Below are positions 44,172 to 54,916 of a stretch of DNA of 64,000 nucleotides, in pieces. Under the pieces are notes generated by a model. That model was given only the letters and a program-made list of their open reading frames with translations, was not told where the DNA came from and did no database searches. The number at the start of each line of letters is the position of its first letter. Positions within the stretch are counted from its first letter, which is position 1. Position numbers and translations under genes: made by a program. Source of the stretch: Bradyrhizobium sp. CB82 (GTDB lineage: Bacteria; Pseudomonadota; Alphaproteobacteria; Rhizobiales; Xanthobacteraceae). The stretch covers positions 496,001-560,000 of the forward strand of contig NZ_CP121651.1 in the NCBI RefSeq assembly GCF_029714405.1, in the 5' to 3' direction.

Positions 44172-45724
44172 CACCCTGAGAGCTTGCCAATCTTTCTCGT
44201 TTTGCGTGGTCATCGAAGGATGTGGCAGTTCCTCGTCGTGGCAACGCGTGGGCTGGGCGGCTGTGGCGAGGTTGGGGGATGTCGATGAACGCTCCTCTAT
44301 GCGCTAGCGAGGCGGTTGCCTTGCAGGATGTTGTTGGCGAGGGCGTACCAGAGCACGACGGCGCGGACCTTTTCGAAGCCGCGCACGGTCAATTGGCGCA
44401 GGTCCCAGTTGCGCCAGCGGGCATGTATGCACTCGCAAATCGACCGGGGCTTGTATCGGGCCTTGCCCTCTTCGCTCGCCATGCGCGCACGCCAGGCCAA
44501 CACCCCCGGGCCGTCGCCGCGTCGCGGTAGATGGGGATCGGTGCCGTGCTTGGATTGAGTGGGCGGGCAAAAGATATCGATGCCCTCGGCGTGCGCCCAC
44601 TCGATGTCCTCGGCACTGCCAAAGCCGCCATCGACGAGATGGTCCTTGGGCAACCCGCCAGGACGCGCGCGCTGCCGCTCCAGCATGGGCCGCATCAGGC
44701 CGCGGTCGGACCCGGTGTTGCAGACCTTGATGTCAACGACGATCGGCTGGCCGGCGGCACTCGTCACCTGCACGTTGTAGGCGGGGCGGAAGCCGCCGTC
44801 GGCCATCTTCATGACCCGTGCGTCGGCGTCTGTCGTGGAGGCCCGCGGCTCTTTCGGCTTCTTGCCGTTGCCGCGCTTTTCTTCGCGCTCCTTGCGCTGC
44901 TGCTTGATTTCGGCGAGCGCCGTCTGCGCCGCTTTGACGCGCGCTCTGCGCTCACGCGCGGCGCGCTCCTTGGCGGCCTTCATGCGCTGATTGCTAGCAT
45001 CCGAACGAGCGTCAACCTCGCGTTTGAGGTCTTCCACCACCGCCTCAGCCAAGGCCAGGTGCCGATCGAGCGTCGCCTCCCGCCGGAACGAAGCGGCCCC
45101 GGCGCTGGCCCGGACCCGAACACCGTCCTGCGCCAGCGTTTCCAGATTGACGAGGCCGACCTTCGCCAGCACCGCCAAATGCTCGCAAAGCAGCCGGTCG
45201 AGCAGGTCGGCGCAACCGACCCGGAAGTCCGCCAGCGTGTGATGGTTCACCGACACCCCGCCACACAGCCAACGATAGGCGTCATGGCTCTCGCAAAGCC
45301 GCTCCAACGCGCGCGCGCTGCCGACGCCCTCGCTGGTGGCATAGAGCCACAGCGCCAGCAAAAGCCGCGGCGATGTCGCGGGGTGACCAGGCCGATCGCC
45401 CCGCGCTTTGATCCGGTTCTCCAGCTCACTCAGGTCGAGTTCCTCGACATAGGACCAGATCAGGCGCACCGGATGGTCTTCCCCGATCAGGCTCTCGATA
45501 TCCACTGCTCGCAACTCGATTTGATCGCGTTGGGGCTCACGAAGTCGCGGCGCTGCGAGCGGCGCCGCACCGGCTTGCGGCTTTGCCTGCTCCGGCAGAT
45601 CCCCAAACAATTCATCAGCGGCCATCATCCCTCCTGCGAATCCATCACCGCAAGAGAATCACACAGCACCAGCTTTCGGCTATACCGCTTGCGAGCAGTC
45701 AAAAAGATTCACAGCCTCTGAGGA
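44172..45724 (-). mobile_element. IS1182-family element inserted between groES and groEL
   Basis: About 1.55 kb with imperfect inverted ends: CCCTGAGAGCTTGCCAATCT on the left and, read inward from the right, CCTCAGAGGCTGTGAATCTT. Removing it leaves about 80 bp between groES and groEL, the normal gap for such operons. Single copy in this window. Confidence 0.8.
44297..45628 (-). CDS. IS1182-family transposase
   Basis: 443 residues (start at 45628 or the adjacent ATG at 45625). N-terminal DUF772-type region (LRAVDIESLIGEDHPVRLIW, LLLALWLYATSEGVGSARAL), a Lys/Arg/Glu-rich insert (about 205-265) and the DDE part (TTDADARVMKMADGGFRPAY, HLVDGGFGSAEDIEWA, CECIHARWRNWDLRQLTVRG). No lesion. It is transcribed against groES and groEL, so antisense reading into groES is possible. 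Confidence 0.9.
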   Translation of the reverse strand: MMAADELFGDLPEQAKPQAGAAPLAAPRLREPQRDQIELRAVDIESLIGEDHPVRLIWSYVEELDLSELENRIKARGDRPGHPATSPRLLLALWLYATSEGVGSARALERLCESHDAYRWLCGGVSVNHHTLADFRVGCADLLDRLLCEHLAVLAKVGLVNLETLAQDGVRVRASAGAASFRREATLDRHLALAEAVVEDLKREVDARSDASNQRMKAAKERAARERRARVKAAQTALAEIKQQRKEREEKRGNGKKPKEPRASTTDADARVMKMADGGFRPAYNVQVTSAAGQPIVVDIKVCNTGSDRGLMRPMLERQRARPGGLPKDHLVDGGFGSAEDIEWAHAEGIDIFCPPTQSKHGTDPHLPRRGDGPGVLAWRARMASEEGKARYKPRSICECIHARWRNWDLRQLTVRGFEKVRAVVLWYALANNILQGNRLASA

Positions 45725-45752
45725 GCGCCTGCCAGTTCTACCTCGCAGGTGA

Positions 45753-47423
<1,671 letters not shown>

Positions 47424-47454
47424 GCCGACCATTGAGCGCCCAAAAAGTACAAGG

Positions 47455-47481
47455 AAGGCCCGGTATCGCTGCCGGGCCTTT
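47455..47481 (+). terminator. Rho-independent-like terminator after groEL
   Basis: Stem AAGGCCCGG/CCGGGCCTT (9 bp) with an 8-base loop followed by a short T/C run, 32 bp after the groEL stop. Confidence 0.8.
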
Positions 47482-47615
47482 CGGCATCATACTCCGCCCC
47501 GACCATCTTTCACTCAACGGTTTGCAAACCATCCGCCGTCTCAGCCAAGCTCGCTAACGATTTTGAAAATCGCCTGCTGCACATTCCACTCACTTTCAGC
47601 AAACGGGGACATTCG

Positions 47616-47822
47616 ATGAGTGGGAACGCTATCCTTGAAAACGTACGACGATATCGCACCATCACTTCGCTGTGCCGGCAGACCGCCGCGTTCCGTCCAA
47701 CCCAAAAATGGACGCTATTGGAGCAGGCAAACGAATGGGAGCGTCGGGCGATCAGCGAACTCGAAGGCTACTTTGCAATTCGCGATGGCGGGTCCCGATG
47801 GCAGACTGCTGCCGCTGCCTGA
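47616..47822 (+). CDS. Short hypothetical protein
   Basis: 68 residues, probably helical and soluble (RRYRTITSLCRQTAAFRPTQ, KWTLLEQANEWERRAISELE). Of a type I associate with small multi-copy Bradyrhizobium proteins. ATG 47616 has only a weak ribosome binding site. Two other frames of similar length overlap it but lack this pattern. Confidence 0.5.
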   Translation: MSGNAILENVRRYRTITSLCRQTAAFRPTQKWTLLEQANEWERRAISELEGYFAIRDGGSRWQTAAAA

Positions 47823-48175
47823 AAGGTAACAAGGTCAAACCGCTCGCGTACTAAAAAAACGAGCGCGAGAGTTCGGTGGTTTCACCTTGTCAGTTCGCTG
47901 CTTCCACGAGCAAAACCGTTTCATCTTGTTTCGCCGCCACTCGGCGAACATCGTGCGTTGGGCCGAGCGCTCAGGTGGAAGGGCCATCAGCCGACGTGAT
48001 TGCTGGAGCCCGGGCCTCGGAGCGGCACCGCTCGAGGTTTTGGGGTCAATTTGACGCCGGAGCCGAACAACCACCCAGTCTAAGCGGAACGCAAATCTAC
48101 CCGGCGCCGGAAATAGATTGCCGACACACCGCCTCGTGGGCCAAGACGTGTGCGCGTGGGCAGTCGCAAACTGTT
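47823..48175. other. Intergenic, no gene seen
   Basis: About 350 bp between a plus-strand small gene and the end of the transglycosylase gene. A 137-codon minus frame is open but has no recognisable features. Confidence 0.4.
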
Positions 48176-49273
48176 CTATCTCAAGCGTTCGGCCGTCGCA
48201 GTTAGCACTGGATAGCGGGCATAGAGCGTGTCGACGCGGTCCCGCCACATCGCCACGAACGCGCCCGAGGTGAGATTATCGACCGACTTCCATTCGCGTT
48301 TGACCGCCGGCACCGTGTTGCCCCAGATGGCGCGCTTGCACCATCGCTCGCCCTTCGCCGAGCCCTCCTGGGTTGCGCACATCGACTTCCAGGCAATCCG
48401 CTGCGGATGGCTGATGTGTTCGGCGGCTCCTTCCCAACCCTGCTGGTGGATCAGGTAGAGATCGGGAAAGGTCGGCTTCTTGTGCGCTATTACTTCGAAT
48501 AGCGCAGCCTCGGTGAGGAACTTGTAGGCGGCACCCATAGCGTTGTCGCGAGGATTGAGGATGTCGCCCGATCCGTATTTGCTGAATTCAAACTTGCTTA
48601 GCTGGAACAGACCGATATAGGAGCCGGTGCGTTGCCTGGGATTGAAATCGGATTCGATTTTGGCGACCGCCTTCATGAAATTGGCATCGAGGCCGAACGC
48701 TTCGGCCGCGCGTTCGATCTCCTGGACGGGCGTTCCGAGCGGAACGTCGCTCAATGCCAACAACGCGATCTTCGCGGGTTTCTCCGGCGGCGGAATTTCC
48801 GAGTAGACGTAGTACTTGAGATACGCCGGTTTGCCTTCGCCCGGATCGGGCGAAGCAGCGGGCGGACGGTCCTGCTGTGGCGTTGCCTCCTTTCCTGGCG
48901 ATGCTGCCTCAAGACTGGCGACCTGCAACATTCGCCCTTGCGTAGTGGTTACATCGGACGGCATCATCACGTCCGGCGCCGCGGCGCTGAATGCCGCCGC
49001 AACGACCGCATTAGCTGATAATCCTGTATCGAATTTCTCGTCGATGACTGGGCTCGGAAACGCCGCGCGGGCATTTGTCAGCATCGCCGTCACATTCAGC
49101 GAGATGGCGCTGAACGCATCAGCAACTCTCGCATTCGGCGTTGCGATGCTCGGGCGCGATACCGCGATCTGATGAATCGCGGCAAGCGAAGTCGCGGTCA
49201 GCGCGCCGGCAATACAGCTTGCTTGCCAAATCTTCAATGTCGCCAGCCGCGCGGCCGCGGTTCCCCCATTCAT
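48176..49273 (-). CDS. Lytic transglycosylase-like (SLT domain) protein
   Basis: About 365 residues. An N-terminal membrane/signal segment (ASCIAGALTATSLAAIHQIA), a low-complexity Pro/Ala region, then an SLT-type domain from about residue 190: VPLGTPVQEIERAAEAFGLD, FMKAVAKIESDFNPRQRTGS with the catalytic glutamate in KIESDF, YIGLFQLSKFEFSKYGSGD, LNPRDNAMGAAYKFL. It cleaves peptidoglycan in the periplasm. The start at 49273 (MNGGTAAARL) is preferred to the open frame up to 49366. A role in secretion or conjugation assembly is possible given the nearby ardC, but a house-keeping role is equally likely. Confidence 0.8.
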   Translation of the reverse strand: MNGGTAAARLATLKIWQASCIAGALTATSLAAIHQIAVSRPSIATPNARVADAFSAISLNVTAMLTNARAAFPSPVIDEKFDTGLSANAVVAAAFSAAAPDVMMPSDVTTTQGRMLQVASLEAASPGKEATPQQDRPPAASPDPGEGKPAYLKYYVYSEIPPPEKPAKIALLALSDVPLGTPVQEIERAAEAFGLDANFMKAVAKIESDFNPRQRTGSYIGLFQLSKFEFSKYGSGDILNPRDNAMGAAYKFLTEAALFEVIAHKKPTFPDLYLIHQQGWEGAAEHISHPQRIAWKSMCATQEGSAKGERWCKRAIWGNTVPAVKREWKSVDNLTSGAFVAMWRDRVDTLYARYPVLTATAERLR

Positions 49274-49759
49274 ATCCCCAACTTGGCACGCAGAGTAAGG
49301 AGGCGAAGGGAAGACAATAGGGCGCACCTGTGGCGCAGGTGCGGTCAGTCTCGGCCGCGCAGCCAAGATCGACTAAATTGGAAGTTGCGATCTTGATGCG
49401 CCTTTTGCCGAAAAACAGGACGGGCGCCGTGTCTCGCCAACTCTTTAGGCAGCAGGGATTTTGGCGTCGTGCTCCGGGCGAGCGCTAACCCCCTGGTCTA
49501 CCGCGCGCTCCAGCCGCGTTCGACGCGCTGGGCTCGACGCGAAAGCTCCAACGCCGCCGCCTGATCTCCCACTGCCATAGCCGCTGTTAATCATCGTTAA
49601 CGCGACCTTTTCATAGGCTACATATTTCCGGCACACGTCTGCGCACGCGCGAGACGGGCGGCCTGTCCATGCACCCCGGGGGGCAAAATGCGCGGCGAGG
49701 GCCCGACGCGGCTGTAAGGAAGCGACCGAGTGGTCGCCTCCGACAGCAGCGAGCGACCC

Positions 49760-50634
49760 ATGAAACGCGACCTCTACGCGGAAGTATCAGCGCGCATCAT
49801 CACAGAACTAGAAGCCGGCGCCGCCCCATGGATCAAGCCATGGTCGGCAACGCCTGGCGCAAACACGCCGTGCAACGCTGTGACCAGCCGGCCCTACTCC
49901 GGCTGCAACGTGGTTCTGTTGTGGATGGCGCAAGCGGCGGGATATCGCACGCCGCGCTTTCTCACATTCAAGAAGGCGTTGGAGTTGGGTGGTCATGTTC
50001 GCACGGGCGAACGGGGCACGAAAGTGTATTTCGTCAAGCAACTGCACATCGGGGACGACGCGGAGGACGGCACTGCAACCCGGTTGGTCCCGATGATGCG
50101 GGAATACACCGTGTTCAACGTCGACCAGTGTGAGGGCCTTCCCGATAGCGTCGCTACAGGGAAGCGGCGCGCGTTCGCAATCCTGATGCCCGTGATGAGT
50201 TAGCCGACGAATTCTTGCTCTCAACCGGCGCTGATATCCGTGAGGGCGGCGAGGCGTACTACGTGCCGAGCCGCGATTTTATTTCCATGCCTGCATTCGA
50301 GGCCTTCAAGGGCGCCGATCACTTCTATGGCACGGTATTCCATGAACTTTTGCACTGGTGCGGGCACAAGAGCCGCCTTGATCGCGATCTGAAGAACCGG
50401 TTCGGCTCGCGCAACTACGCAGCGGAAGAGCTAATTGCAGAGCTAGGCGCTGCCTACCTGTGTGCGGAATTTGGTTTCGACGGTGATCTGCGGCACGCTG
50501 GCTATATCGCGACCTGGATCGATCTCCTGAAGTCCGACAAGCGGGCTTTTTTCACCGCTTGCAGCCAAGCCTCAAAGGCGGCGGACTACCTGCGCGGCAT
50601 GGCGTTGGCCGAGCCGGCCGACGTCGCTGCGTGA
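49760..50634 (+). pseudogene. ArdC-type anti-restriction protein, frameshifted
   Basis: First frame (to 50203): the ssDNA-binding domain KRDLYAEVSARIITELEAGA, PWIKPWS, GCNVVLLWMA, GHVRTGERGTKVYFVKQ, YTVFNVDQCEGLPD. Second frame (to 50634): STGADIREGGEAYYVPSRDF and the zinc-metallopeptidase motif HELLHWCGH. Between them the protein continues RNPDARDELADEF one base out of phase near 50160, so one indel breaks the gene. ArdC proteins protect incoming plasmid or ICE DNA from restriction. The ATG at 49760 is preferred over GTG 49730. Confidence 0.88.
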
Positions 50635-50643
50635 GGCGCGGCC

Positions 50644-50982
50644 GTGCGCCCTCCCGAACAGCCCTATCAGGCGTTCTTCGACATCCATCCGGTGACCGGC
50701 GCCTCAATCGAGGTGTTCTTTGCTGACCGATCGCTGGAAAGCTTCGGATGGCCGCGGCGCGGGTTGGTACTGGTGCCACCGGCGGCGCGGGTTCGCGCCT
50801 ATGGGGCCGGCAATCGGGCCGTTTCCTTCGAGCTACTCAGCTTACCGAAACGCCTTGGCGGGTGCTGCCTTGGGGACCAACTTGGGGACCGAGCGCAAAT
50901 TCTATCCAGATTATTCCGCGACTTCAGTTGCTTATGTCGCGTTCATGGCGGAGAGGGAGGGATTGCCGCAGAACGCCAGTGA
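50644..50982 (+). CDS. Hypothetical protein downstream of ardC, probably frameshifted
   Basis: The GTG start at 50644 gives PYQAFFDIHPVTGASIEVFF ADRSLESFG, the part I regard as genuine. From about 50750 the more protein-like sequence (SYSAYRNALAGAALGTNLGT) lies in the +1 frame, so a frameshift is suspected. It usually accompanies ardC-like genes in islands, by my recollection. Function unknown. Confidence 0.4.
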   Translation: MRPPEQPYQAFFDIHPVTGASIEVFFADRSLESFGWPRRGLVLVPPAARVRAYGAGNRAVSFELLSLPKRLGGCCLGDQLGDRAQILSRLFRDFSCLCRVHGGEGGIAAERQ

Positions 50983-51226
50983 CACGAACAAAATCAATAG
51001 CTTAAGGACCGCCCGTTCGTCTCCTGTGTACCAGTCTTGTGCCCCGAAATCGAGCCCTCGGCCGCGTCGTTGAACGATCAGTCCACATCTTCTCCCGAGA
51101 GCACGTCCTGAAGGAGGGTTCGGGCTAACGTCGGCCGATGCGTCCTGAAGCGTATGCGATGGTGTACCCGGAGCGGACGAGTCCCCAGCAGGTGGCCATT
51201 ACCACTATGGGAGACATCGACAACTA

Positions 51227-51276
51227 TTGCCCTCCGAAGGCAAAGGTCACACGTTCGAATCGTGTCGGGTGCGCCA
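51227..51276 (+). other. 3' fragment of tRNA-Arg(CCG), candidate att site
   Basis: The sequence folds as the 3' part of a tRNA: anticodon stem TTGCC/GGCAA around loop CTCCGAA (anticodon CCG), variable AGGTC, T-arm ACACG-TTCGAAT-CGTGT, and 3' acceptor CGGGTGCG then CCA. No D-arm or 5' acceptor strand is present upstream. Such 3' tRNA pieces are the direct repeats made when integrative elements insert in tRNA genes. Confidence 0.85.
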
Positions 51277-51774
51277 GTTTTTCGTTACGTTATAATGCGA
51301 TGTGCGCGCCCGGATTGAAAATCCAGTTTCTATCGCTTCGAGCAAGTAAGCAAGGTGGAGAAAAATCGCCGCCGAGTGCAGATGGTTGGCAACTGACGAT
51401 GTCGGTCAGAAGCTCGAATAACAACTGCTTTATAATTGGTAGGATTGGCACTCGCAGGAATCGGTGAGCACTATGCGGCTAGTGCTCATGGGCACCCCTG
51501 CCGCGAAAGTGTAAAGCAACGCGGACCTATCGAGGCACAAGGGAAAGCCTCGGAAGTTGGCGGGCTGTGACGGCGTTGAAATTATTGTGGGACGGAGTTT
51601 CCGGCTATCTCGTGCGAACCTTTCATCTTAGTTGGAGCATGTAGGGGAAAGTGCCGGATTAAGACTTCAGCACCGGTCGACTTGGGCGTTCGAAGTCGTT
51701 CTCCGGCCATGAGTCGAGAAATGGTGACTTGAGCCAGGCGGTTCGGGATCGACGAGGCTTGCAGCGGCGACCGG
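51277..51774. other. Intergenic, no gene seen
   Basis: About 500 bp after the tRNA fragment. Possible frames (for example 51582-51803 minus) have no recognisable features. Confidence 0.4.
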
Positions 51775-52494
51775 TCAGGTAAAGGCGACCTCGCTGAAGT
51801 CAATCGAGACCATTAGCATGTCAGTGATCGGCCGGCGATCCGGACCGCGCGTGTAGGCGCGCCGCTTGCTCGGGAGGCAAATGCCGTCCGCTTCGATGTA
51901 GTCGGACGTGAGTTGCGCCGCGGGAAAGCCGCCCGCTACATTCACGCTGTAATCATGACGACGCAGCAACAGGTCCTCGCCGAAGAAGAAGTCCTGGACC
52001 ATGCAGTGCGTTTCCATCCACCCGGGGAAGTACGCGCGCAGGACGCGCCAGGTTTCCGTCCCCTCGCGCCAGGCCTCGGTCTCTTCCACGCGAACACCCT
52101 CCATCGCCAGAAGGAATGGCGTGGTGAGATAGGTCCACACAGCTTCGCCGTTGAAATAGGCGCGATGCAGCGGATCCCACGGAGTGTGCATCTGGTGGCC
52201 GGCGAAGGAATCCCGCGGCGCATGGCGCTCGGCGACCAGCGTGCCATCGAGCTTCTCGATCGCGATCCTGTCTGGCGTGAACATCGTGCGCTGGTCGGGA
52301 GCGCCGTACGGCATCACCGACGAACGCTCCTCATGCAGCCACACCGTCATGCGCCGCGGATTGCGATCCTGCAGCACGCCCTTCAGCGGGAAGAACCCGC
52401 CGCCGGTGACGATCGTTGCCTCGCCCTTGGTGTATCGCCGCCAGCGTTCCAGGCCGCCATGCGCCTCAAGGACGCGGTCGAATAGCGCGTTCAT
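51775..52494 (-). CDS. Hypothetical protein
   Basis: 239 residues, soluble, no signal peptide (MNALFDRVLEAHGGLERWRR, TMFTPDRIAIEKLDGTLVAE, LRRHDYSVNVAGGFPAAQLT). Possibly a beta-rich lipid-binding-like fold, but no family is named with confidence. It starts 7 bp after the stop of a xanthine dehydrogenase-type remnant and was probably part of its operon. Confidence 0.7.
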   Translation of the reverse strand: MNALFDRVLEAHGGLERWRRYTKGEATIVTGGGFFPLKGVLQDRNPRRMTVWLHEERSSVMPYGAPDQRTMFTPDRIAIEKLDGTLVAERHAPRDSFAGHQMHTPWDPLHRAYFNGEAVWTYLTTPFLLAMEGVRVEETEAWREGTETWRVLRAYFPGWMETHCMVQDFFFGEDLLLRRHDYSVNVAGGFPAAQLTSDYIEADGICLPSKRRAYTRGPDRRPITDMLMVSIDFSEVAFT

Positions 52495-52501
52495 CGATGC
52501 C

Positions 52502-52640
52502 TCACGTCTGCTTCAGGGCGGCGGAATCGACCGGCATCCGGCGTAACCGCTTGCCCGTCGCAGCAAAGATCGCGTTGCTGATCGCGGGAACGATTCCCGA
52601 TGTCCCCGTTTCGCCCATTCCGCGGGGCCGCTCGGAGCTT
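52502..52640 (-). pseudogene. Molybdenum hydroxylase large subunit, C-terminal stub
   Basis: About 45 codons reading GMGETGTSGIVPAISNAIFA then ATGKRLRRMPVDSAAL and a stop. This is the typical end of aldehyde oxidase/xanthine dehydrogenase (IorB/CoxL-like) large subunits, including the conserved Gly-Glu. The rest of the ~750-residue protein is absent, so a deletion ends at about 52640. Confidence 0.75.
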
Positions 52641-52718
52641 TGCACAATGTGGACTTCAGCAGCGAATTTACCGCCTCATAACAGGCAAATCCAACGGATT
52701 CCTCAGAGGGGCTACCCA

Positions 52719-53582
52719 CTATTCTCGCGTGGGGGCCGTCGCTGCCCTCCCGCCACCCGTCCGCCCCATGGCTTCAACCGACTTGTTTGATTTCGCGGGC
52801 GCTGGATTTGTCTCGACCGCAACAGCACTGCTTACGAAGTGATCCCGCGCCGGTTTGGAAGTCAGTTCAACGAATGCTGCATCGGAGCTGCCCGTCTGAG
52901 CAATCATATCGGTCGTGACGAGATTGGTCAGGCGTAATTCTTCCCGAGACAGTTCGTGCAGATCTTCCCACGGCGGCACGTTCAGGGACAGCAACAACAG
53001 GTCACCCGTGCCGCCCATGTCGAAGGTATACTTGGCGAGACGCCCGATATCGCGTTCCACAATCATCAGATCATCTGCGCGGTAGACCGCAGCCTTGGCG
53101 TCATTCGCGCGGTCATCCATCCAGATCTGATGCACCCGAACATGGGCACTCTCAGGCACGTAACGCGTCTTGCCTGCCAGAAGCAGGAACACGCACATCG
53201 ATTCGCAATACGCCACCGGCGCCGTGTTGGCAGGAGTCTCCTGCGCGGTATTGATCTGCAGGCTGGTGCCGACGGTGGTCAGTACCCCGAGATTGCGCCA
53301 GCGACGTCCAAGCGCGATCGCGTCGTTGACCGAACCGCCGCTGGAATCCAGCACGAAGGTCGTGCCGCGGAGCTGTCGCCCCCGCGCGAATTCATCAAAA
53401 TCTCCTGGAGTATTGGCGGTCACGATGCCAACTGCGCTGACCCAGCCTCCGCAATTTGGCTGGCAAGCGATCCAGCTGAACTTCATTGGCAATTTGCGTG
53501 CTTCGAGGGCGACGCCGGCATGCGCCGAACTACTCTGCATGGCCACCAAAGCGATGCAAAGGGCGGCGCCAACCAGCAGCAT
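52719..53582 (-). CDS. Exported ClpP/crotonase-like hypothetical protein (COG3904-type)
   Basis: About 287 residues from ATG 53582, preceded by GAGG; signal peptide MLLVGAALCIALVAMQSSSA, cleavage after HAG. The mature part has the ClpP-like pattern FVLDSSGGSVNDAIALGRRW, then APVAYCESMCVFLLLAGKTR and HVRVHQIWMD. Predicted periplasmic; COG3904-type proteins have no defined substrate. The frame extends to a GTG at 53690, but that leader does not look like a signal peptide. Confidence 0.72.
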   Translation of the reverse strand: MLLVGAALCIALVAMQSSSAHAGVALEARKLPMKFSWIACQPNCGGWVSAVGIVTANTPGDFDEFARGRQLRGTTFVLDSSGGSVNDAIALGRRWRNLGVLTTVGTSLQINTAQETPANTAPVAYCESMCVFLLLAGKTRYVPESAHVRVHQIWMDDRANDAKAAVYRADDLMIVERDIGRLAKYTFDMGGTGDLLLLSLNVPPWEDLHELSREELRLTNLVTTDMIAQTGSSDAAFVELTSKPARDHFVSSAVAVETNPAPAKSNKSVEAMGRTGGGRAATAPTRE

Positions 53583-53768
53583 CCAACCTCGGATTTCCGC
53601 CCAATGAGCGCGAACAGAGGTCAGATGGGAAGTGCGGGCACACTTCGAGGAGATTGTCGAACGAGCCAGCAAGAGAGCAACACCTTTCACGAGGTTGGTT
53701 TTTTAATTTCGGTTCGGCTATCGGATCGGCCCAGCTGCGCGGGCGACGACGAGGATCCAGCGCGACAT

Positions 53769-53990
53769 CTAGCGCTGCCCGGCAGACGGTACGGGTCTGA
53801 GATCGACTCCTAGCCAGGACCGATGCTTGGCGCGCCATTTCGAACCCGGGCCACGCATGTAGTGCAGGCCAGGCCGGTAGCTGTCGCGCACGTCCATAAT
53901 CAGGTTGTAAATGACCTGGGCAAAGTCGGAGGCTGACTCAGCCGTCTTGCGAGCAAAACCTGACCATGCCGATGCGTCCACGATTCTCAT
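53769..53990 (-). CDS. Short hypothetical protein
   Basis: 73 residues from ATG 53990, which follows GAGGAG with 8 bp spacing. Soluble (MRIVDASAWSGFARKTAESA, VIYNLIMDVRDSYRPGLHYM). No family known. Confidence 0.5.
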   Translation of the reverse strand: MRIVDASAWSGFARKTAESASDFAQVIYNLIMDVRDSYRPGLHYMRGPGSKWRAKHRSWLGVDLRPVPSAGQR

Positions 53991-54491
53991 CGCCTGAACT
54001 CCTCTTGTTGTCCTGTCGCTCGAGAGATACATCGAGCTGGTCACGCGCTAAGCGTAGTCAGGAGAAATGGATGGAGCCATTGCACGGAGGTCGACTTACA
54101 ATGCTCATTGGTTTAGGGGAGCATACCTAGGTTTAGGGATCTGCCTACCTGGTCCTTGCGACTGATGAGAACGTCGCACCTCGTTCAGTGACATCGGTCG
54201 ATCGGCCGGTCGACGTACGAGACGTCTGAATGAAACCAAAAGGACGTCTGAATGAAAGAGGTCGCCAACTGAGGCGGCCTTTGCTCTAACCCGTTACGGT
54301 TAGTGTCGCGGTGCGAACCGTGGGTGGCGCTCAGCCTGGTGGTACAGGGAATAAACAACTCGTGGGCCGGACGTCAGTCAAACCCGGAAATCTTTCAGCA
54401 TTCCGCTGACAGATGTTGAACCGCGACACGAACTACGAAGTCGCTTTCGCGAACGAGCTTCCCGGGATTGAACAGGGCGCTACATCTGCCG
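53991..54491. other. Intergenic with short direct repeats
   Basis: About 500 bp without a supported gene. It contains two copies of GACGTCTGAATGAAA (54221-54235 and 54243-54257) and GGTTTAGGG twice near 54110-54140. Function unknown. Confidence 0.45.
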
Positions 54492-54851
54492 TCAGTTCCG
54501 CTGGGCGGTCCAGTACCCTGAGCAACGCGCGCCTCCCGAATAGCCGCTCCACGTCCCGCGACCGGAATTGCCCGCGAGCCGTCCCGAGCCGGACGCATAC
54601 TTGTCCGGAACGCTCACCGAGGCGTGGACGGCGCCCGAGGGCGCCACATGGCCCCTGAACTTCACGAGGTTGGGATGCGTGACGGCGCCGTTCGTGACGT
54701 TGACGGAGAAATTATAGGTCGGATCGCACGCGCCGCTTTGCGTAACGAAGAGCAGCTCCCAAGAACCATCGTATGCCGAGCGGGCTTGTGCGACCGATAC
54801 GAAGGCAACCAGGCAACTTGCCGCTATCGCAGACGTGAGAAGGTTCTTCAT
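54492..54851 (-). CDS. Small secreted hypothetical protein
   Basis: 119 residues with a signal peptide (MKNLLTSAIAASCLVAFVSV, cleavage after AQA) and a mature domain SAYDGSWELLFVTQSGACDP ending in a Gly/Ser-rich, two-cysteine segment. ATG 54851 follows GGAG. Similar short exported proteins are frequent in Bradyrhizobium. Function unknown. Confidence 0.65.
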   Translation of the reverse strand: MKNLLTSAIAASCLVAFVSVAQARSAYDGSWELLFVTQSGACDPTYNFSVNVTNGAVTHPNLVKFRGHVAPSGAVHASVSVPDKYASGSGRLAGNSGRGTWSGYSGGARCSGYWTAQRN

Positions 54852-54916
54852 TGTGTGCTCCACTGTGTTTTGGTCATTCGCTTCTTTGAAAGCGTTGCCT
54901 CAATGCGGTTTTCGGA

